Source of the DNA: Hygrophila difformis | Taxonomy: Eukaryota > Streptophyta > Magnoliopsida > Lamiales > Acanthaceae | Assembly: GCA_030278955.1 (NCBI GenBank) | Contig: JAOANR010000002.1 | Coordinates: 28,382,057-28,446,056, forward strand | Length of the DNA: 64,000 bases | Reading direction: 5' to 3' | In this document: positions 58,345 through 64,000 of the stretch, one piece after another | Layout of the letters: each line of letters begins with the position of its first letter | Position numbering within the stretch: position 1 is the stretch's first letter | Program-made: the position numbers and the translations under genes | The notes under the pieces: model-generated | The model's database searches: none | What the model saw: only the letters and a program-made list of their open reading frames with translations | Told to the model about the DNA's origin: nothing

Positions 58345-59059
58345 CATGCAGGTCAGGCTGTCATTGGTGCTGCTAAAAGTGGCTCATCATTTTCATTGCA
58401 AAAGAGGGATGTTCTGCTAGATTATATATCGACACTAATGGGTCGAGATGATGAGGATGGATTTTCTAATTTGAATTTGGAGCTCTTGCACACTCAGGTT
58501 CCGAGCTTCTTGTCCTTCAGTTTTTTCCAACTTGTCCTTCATATTCCCCTGACTCTAGATGTTTTTGGCAGTGTCTTGCTTTAACTGCTTGTACTACTTT
58601 GGTTTCTGTGGAGCCAAAATTGACTATGGAAACAAGAAATCTTGTTTTGAAGGTGCAACTCTATTTTTCGTTATTTATCTGTAGAAGTAAAGTTTCTCTG
58701 CTCTGAAGTGCCCTGAGAGTTCTAAACTTTGCAATATATCATGAAGAACGGAATGAAAGGGAGCAACGTGAGATGGACAATGATGCTGGTAATAATGAAG
58801 GTGCTCAAAACCGAAGTGCAAGAAACACAAGGAATACTGGTGGAGGTGGTTCTAATGCGGCAGCAGGGTAAGTAAAGACTGAAACTTCTGCAATGCAAAT
58901 TCTATTTTCTTAACGTGCTTTGGTTTCTTTGATGATTAATGTGCTTTGAATACATTTGATTTATTTATTTATTTTTCATCCCATGCTTTATGAAGTGATG
59001 CTGAGGCGATGGATGTGGATCCACCTCCTGCAAGCCAAGTCAACACATCACAGGATAGG
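58345..59059 (+). other. Three exon-like pieces of one unrecognised gene
   Basis: 58350-58497 (AVIGAAKSGSSFSLQKRDVL, LDYISTLMGRDDEDGF), about 58745-58869 (NEREQREMDNDAGNNEGAQN and a glycine-rich tail) and 58997-59059 (DAEAMDVDPPPASQVNTSQD) have plausible GT-AG borders and open frames. The acidic MDVDPPPAS style suggests a nuclear protein, but I cannot name a family with confidence. Confidence 0.4.
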
Positions 59060-60342
59060 TATGTAAATCATAAATCACTAATGATCTGTAGTAATTTGTT
59101 TCAGTGGTTTATGACTATAACAACTGTGATTTATTCTTTTTATACATGCGCAGGCTAAATGCATTTCTACCGTGTTTAGTGTGTTGTTTTCTGTGCTGTG
59201 TCAAACGGATTCCAAAAGCGAGATGGGTTTCAGCTGGAACGATGTTCTGTGCTGAGAAAGTTGGTGCTGCTGAATCGCCATAGCCAGTGCTTGCTGTGCA
59301 GCAATTCTTCCTCCATTGACCTCCTCAGTGCTTGCTGAATTCGTCCAAGTTTAAAATTATTAGCCAACTTGGTTATCAGAGCTTGTAGTTTTTGCTTATT
59401 TTTTTTTTATATTGTCCTTTTATCTCAATTATAACAATATATTCCTGTCACTTTGTTTTCATGTATCTATTAACACTATACAAAATCACAACATACCAAT
59501 AGCGCACATATTGGTATTACAATGACAAAATACAAATTAAATAACACTTGCAGAGTATATAAGCCGTAATCCACCATTTTGGAAAAAATTCACTTACACT
59601 TGCCTACAATTATTTCTTTTTTCCCCACGGGCGGTTGTGCCCTCAGTTCGCTGTGCAATTGGACAGCTTTTCCAACTAGTATATATATATATATATATAT
59701 ATATAATGTGAATAGGAAGACAATTGACACTGAAATGTCCCTTTTGCCCCTGAAAGTATTAAGGGTTTTTAGTTGGTTACATGAAATGACCATTTTATCT
59801 TGAAAGTCTTAATACATGGTTTTCACTTTACTACGTAAAACGACCATTTTACCATTAAAGTTGTGTTGTTTTAATACAAATAACAATTATTATTATTATC
59901 TTAAGTTGCTTTTCTATTTACTTCAAATGCCATTAGTGGGTCCCGTTTCCTTCTTTATTTATTCCAAATATATTTATTTTGCATTGTCAGTTATTATTAT
60001 TTTAAGTTGTTTTTCTATTTACTTCAAATGCCATTAGTGGGTCCCGTTTCCTTCTTTATTTATTCCAAATATCTTAATTTTTGCATTTGACAATGGTAAA
60101 GATTTGCATAAAAAAGCCATAAAAGTTAATTTTTTTTTATGTACTTCAAATTTTGTCCTTACATTAAACTAATATTTGAAAATACAAATGTCATTCTTTC
60201 CCCATACATTTTAGTATCATTAAGGCTATCAGATGTTATTTCTACATGAGACAATTGAAGCAATCATACTATTATGATATTATCGTCACCATCTAAATAG
60301 CAAATCTTACGACCGAGGGGCGTAGCCCGCTCCTAACGACGA
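59060..60342. other. Helitron 3' regions, no gene
   Basis: After the B end at 59679 lies a TA microsatellite (59680-59705) and sequence rich in ACGACCATTTTACC-type phrases, common in non-autonomous Helitrons, leading to the terminus at 60343-60346. Confidence 0.5.
59886..60086. repeat. 101-bp tandem duplication
   Basis: CTTCAAATGCCATTAGTGGG and its surroundings recur with a spacing of 101 bases (TTTCTATTTACTTC at 59911 and 60012). Confidence 0.9.
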
Positions 60343-60346
60343 CTAG
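60317..60346 (+). mobile_element. Helitron 3' terminus (third element)
   Basis: Hairpin GGGC-GTA-GCCC followed by a GC-rich spacer, then CTAG at 60343-60346 and T. Its 5' end is not resolved; it may be the older element into which A and B inserted. Confidence 0.65.
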
Positions 60347-62130
60347 TATATAATAAATATATATATATATATATATTTATATATAAAATCGTAATACTAG
60401 TCTTTGTAAAAAGAATCCATGACCACAACCACCACTTTTGACTTGCACACATCACTACACATGATTTAAAAGCTAAGGTGGACTAAGCAAACAATTAAAA
60501 GTGAAGTGTACAATACCGATACATATATTTCTATTCCAGATCGGCCTTCACCATGGAAACAATATAAAGAAATTGGACACAGACAACTACACTACTCGAA
60601 TCACCTCAATCGGAATAATGTGACTGATTATAATACTCAGTGGAATGATGTAAGTTTCCAAATGCATTTCACCCGTGAGAGCAGAAACTTCATACATTTT
60701 GAAATATACAAACACAGTCGTGTATATATATACTAGTGATTCCAGCTCTGCGATGCACAACATATTTGGGGCGTGCAACTGCCCATGGAGAGAAAAGGAA
60801 TAATTGTATGTCAGCGCACATGGTTCACTTATATGATACTTATTATGCTGAAAGAAGTTTAGTTATACATACAGACATCTACACTCATGTAGATGTAAAG
60901 GTACTTTTATTTTGAATTAAATTATAATTTTTTTGGTATGGTGTTTTAGGGCTGCATTTATATCTATGAGAGGATAAAATGAGAAAATTGTTATTTATAA
61001 GCAATCAAGTGAATGAATAAGGAATTGAAATGAAATTGCTAGTCATCAATTATAGTACAAAAAAGCATTGCAACAAAGAGTATCTAATTATTGTTTTTTC
61101 ATTATTAGCATCTCTTATTGTGTTCTCCTTTATCAGTTGTTCTCATCTCCAACAATTTTTTTTCTATAGGATTCACCAATAACATATATCCTATTCCTAT
61201 TCCTGTACTTTTCTTCATTACCATCAACATTACCATTATCATCCTTCTTGCAACAAAGAATTAATTGAGGCCAAACAATAAAGCATACAGGAATATTATA
61301 ACAGAACTACAAGTAGTTCTCATTAAATTTCACTTGAAGATGAACTAACAGCACATACCTAAGCAAATAAGCTCTCTTCAACTGTCTCCTAGTTGCCTCA
61401 GCTTGCTTGAATCAAAGTCCAAAGAGATAACCCATATTACTGTAAGATATAAACAAAAACCTCCCCCAAATTAAAATTCAGAAATATAAGCCAAGGCAAG
61501 CATTTATCTATAATATTCAATGGAGAGTAGTGAAAAACATTGCCCATGTTACGACTTATGGGCTATTGAAAGAAGTAAATTCAATTCAACCCATTTTTTC
61601 CTAATATAAGAATAACCGTCAACAAGTTATAACGTTCATTTGCTCCCCAAAAGCAGATTTGTTGTCTCCAGTCGAGGGTAAGTAGGATGCCCACGACTTG
61701 AGTATGTCTTCGATCCTACAATGTAGTACATCGAAAATTCTCTTCATTGTGTTGGGGAAAATTCCAAACTGTCAAGCACAGAACATAAGACATGTAAATC
61801 AAATGGCTATTCACTACAAGTCATGCACATTCCAATGCAAATTACTTGTGTATTCTACAATTAAACCATAATATCCATCTAATCGATAAGTTAGTTCCTA
61901 GGGTCATAACTCAAAAGTAGAATTATTAATTGACAAAACAGAGCATGCAATCCTCTCTCATTGAGTTCTGTCATAGTAACTTAGTAATAAATCTAATTAC
62001 ACACCTTTTTCATATTACAATCGATCCACAATTCATACTGAGAATGTATTGCACACAAAAAGAGCTAATAATGAATCCTGACAAATGAACAACTAAAAAT
62101 CAGAACATTTTCAAAAGGGAAAACTTGTAC
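60347..62130. other. No gene seen
   Basis: AT-rich DNA with a TA microsatellite at 60357-60385. A frame at 60506-60736 is not recognised. Intron-like text on the minus strand precedes the sirtuin exon. Confidence 0.5.
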
Positions 62131-62235
62131 CTCCCAATCAATAACAGAGTCTCTCAATTTTGCACCACAACCAGCCTTGGAGCAACGGCGTACAGTCTCT
62201 TTGAACCCAATGGTCTCAATTTCAAAGTCCCTCAT
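62131..62235 (-). pseudogene. SRT1-like sirtuin exon
   Basis: The minus-strand frame gives [35 protein letters not shown], followed by a GTACAAG donor. It corresponds to the second half of the zinc-binding module of plant SRT1 (SIRT6-type) NAD-dependent deacylases, including one C-x-x-x-C-type pair (CSKAGC). The NAD-binding exons are absent on both sides. It is isolated between cullin pieces on one side and repeats on the other. Confidence 0.8.
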
Positions 62236-62760
62236 ATCTTCAGAGGTTAAAGCCATTAAGCTCAAGCTTTGAAATTTAACAATAACTCAAAACCACTTTG
62301 AAATTTAAAGTATGTAACCGAATCCCAAAACAATAGCACATAAACAAAAACTAAAATAGCATACTTTATAAGCGTTCATCTCCTTGGTCACCTTCGATAT
62401 TCACCTCTCTCTTCCCTGAACCAAATATAACGGCAGAACACAATTCAATTATCCACATACAACTGCATGAAGAAGGAAAAATCACAAAAACAGGAACCAA
62501 AAAAGGGAATGCAAACTGTTCCAATCATCGTACAATATAGATGTATGGATATTTCTTAATGGCACGTGGTTACTTGCTGCCGGCAAGTCTCAGCTTTAGC
62601 AGCACTCTTGGCTAGAAGGATAAGTCCAGGAACCAAGCTATTCAATTGATGAAATGTTGTTTTTATAAGTCAAGAGTATAATAAAAGCCACATTTGCATT
62701 GCTGAGATATTCCTCAAAGCTAGTTTGATTTTCCCTAGCTAGTGTCAAATCTATGACCTG
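62236..62760. other. No gene seen
   Basis: Intron-like AT-rich DNA between the sirtuin and cullin pieces; no recognisable exon. Confidence 0.4.
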
Positions 62761-62769
62761 AAATAATTA

Positions 62770-63654
62770 CACAGGGTAAAGGTTTTTGGCCACATAATAA
62801 AGAATGGATTTCTGGTTTGAAGTACGATCCAGTAACACAAGCTGACCATGCCCTCCATTTTTCTAATTGATCACCACACTGCTGCTTCAACTTTAAGAAT
62901 ACTTCTTTCATGCTCATCATTAGCACTTTTGTCAAATAATAAGTGCCGAGCAAGCTTTTTTCTGTTAGGAACAGTAGTAGATAAGTAAATTATGGTCCAT
63001 CTATTAATAACAGTGAGGTATGCCCCATCTAATAGTAATCTAAATATTTACCTATAGAACTCGGCAAATAAATCTTTATCGCTGATATAAGCAAGCAATT
63101 CTACCACCTGGAAGAGATTTATAATGAAATCATCAATCATCAAGCTTTAAGAATAAATAGCTAAAATTCAAAATAATAATAAAAGCAACCTTCTCCAGTA
63201 TTTCCTCAATAGCTTCATCACTCAACTTCTCATTGCCACCCTTCTTGAGAATGTTATCACAATATGGAGCAAGAAGTTCTGCACTGGAATTTCCAGGCAC
63301 GCCCTTGTTGCAAAAAACCTCAAACGCCTCTTTAAGAGCCTATGCATTAGACAAACGCACAGGAAAATCATACTAATGCCGGGGTTACAAACAAGGTAAA
63401 GACAAAGTTGTTTGATAAATCTAACCTTGTGGAAAATCGTATGATTCTGGAAGCAATCATTGACATACGCCATGAATTTATCATGAAGTTCAATAACTCG
63501 CCTGACAAACATCTGCATAAACAAACACATTAATTTCAACAAATCAAAACACTATGAATCTAGCTGTCATCCTTATTCATATAAGTCCTCAGGGTCAAGT
63601 AAATTTAAGAGAACACACCTGCTCCTGCAACCCAACAATATCTTTCTTCTCTGC
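62770..63654 (-). pseudogene. Cullin-1-like fragment (middle exons)
   Basis: Five exons run leftward: 63619-63654 (AEKKDIVGLQEQ, a 36-nt micro-exon), 63426-63512 ([29 protein letters not shown]), 63190-63339 ([29 protein letters not shown]), 63052-63107 (VVELLAYISDKDLFAEFYR) and 62770-62961 (KKLARHLLFDKSANDEHERS). Phases join correctly through the first four. The last has a two-base deletion before KLKQQCGDQ and a further shift before the KMEGMV block, then degenerates. Cullin-1 is the scaffold of SCF ubiquitin ligases; the C-terminal RBX-binding and neddylation regions are missing. The 5' part may continue past the window. Confidence 0.9.
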
Positions 63655-63826
63655 CTGTAATAGACAGCTACCAATTAGAAGTTTTACACAAGTAAGCAAA
63701 GATGTCTTTTAACTATAAACTTAACAATTAGTAAGCACATCCAATATCTAGTTTAGCTCCAAACTTATGAAGCAATGCCCTTCATTGAAAATTGAAATGT
63801 AGGGGAGAGCGTAATGTCTTGACATC

Positions 63827-64000
63827 TACTACCTCCATTCTTGTGAAATTGCAACATATCACTTTTTGTTATTATTCATTATTTAACTTTAACTCAAATT
63901 TTTATCATGGTTATACAAGGAGAATTATAGTCAAGTGAGATCTTGTTGGAATCGTCTTTTCTTGTAGTTTTATAATATCAACTTTTTATAATTTTTACTT
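63827..64000. mobile_element. Stowaway-like MITE, truncated by window end
   Basis: TACTACCTCCATTCTTG resembles the TIR of the MITE at 15396, and AGTCAAGTGAGATCTTGTTG (63932 on) is the reverse complement of an internal block of that copy. Confidence 0.65.

Larger units (their letters stand above)
51917..59679 (+). mobile_element. Helitron B, non-autonomous, multi-gene-capturing
   Basis: It starts at TCTCTATATCTTATAAGAGA (51917, after A), only four bases (TATA) past the Helitron A 3' end, and ends at CTAG 59676-59679 followed by T. A GGGC-GGTTGT-GCCC hairpin lies at about 59629-59644. The captured interior includes CofD-like, kinase and KOBITO1-like pieces, and is interrupted by a CACTA element. 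No Rep/helicase is seen. Like A it begins with about 550 bases of GC-rich captured leader. Confidence 0.7.

Noticed and set aside
58345..59059. MCM replication helicase fragment
   Set aside because: The MDVDPPPAS-type acidic segment prompted the idea, but no Walker or arginine-finger motif is present, so I left it unnamed.

Overview
This window reads as intergenic heterochromatin-like DNA from a flowering plant, most likely a eudicot. The grounds are Ty3/gypsy chromoviruses primed by initiator tRNA-Met, a Ty1/copia element, a CACTA element, Helitron ends, Harbinger-type transposase, Stowaway-like MITEs, plant LINE tails, and broken pieces of plant nuclear genes with GT-AG introns. I see no intact host gene, rRNA, functional tRNA or CRISPR array. 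The species cannot be named from the sequence.

Layout. 1-10579: a chromovirus (gypsy-1, + strand) whose 5' LTR is cut by the LTR end of another element (1-1348). 10580-11888: a decayed Tat-like gypsy pol that gypsy-1 entered. 13060-18440: a scrapyard of LINE tails, a broken Harbinger transposase, MITEs, a Helitron 3' end and an Ac/Ds-like end. 18438-21570: LTR-like or unassigned repeat DNA. 21912-43539: a nest of three elements. A short copia element (minus strand) carries gypsy-3 (25540-43503, duplication GGGAT) inside one LTR, and gypsy-3 carries gypsy-2 (30394-41824, minus strand, duplication TAGGG) inside its own 3' LTR. The insertion order copia, then gypsy-3, then gypsy-2 follows directly from the duplications.

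43552-59679: two gene-capturing Helitrons placed head to tail, A (about 43575-51912) and B (about 51917-59679). A carries pieces of a class III peroxidase, a UDP-xylose-type nucleotide-sugar transporter, an ERO1 oxidoreductase and a TRAF/MATH (MUSE13-like) gene. B carries pieces of a CofD/UPF0052-like protein, an AAK1-type kinase and a KOBITO1-like glycosyltransferase, and is interrupted by a CACTA element (54051-55409, duplication ATT). A third Helitron 3' end lies at 60343-60346. 61300-63660 holds minus-strand sirtuin (SRT1-like) and cullin-1 exons with frameshifts, and the window ends in a MITE.

The genes do not form a pathway. The strongest points of interest are the tandem multi-gene-capturing Helitrons, a small coiled-coil reading frame upstream of gag that stays open in two chromovirus copies, and a conserved pair of hairpins in the LTRs whose stems are kept while the loop varies.
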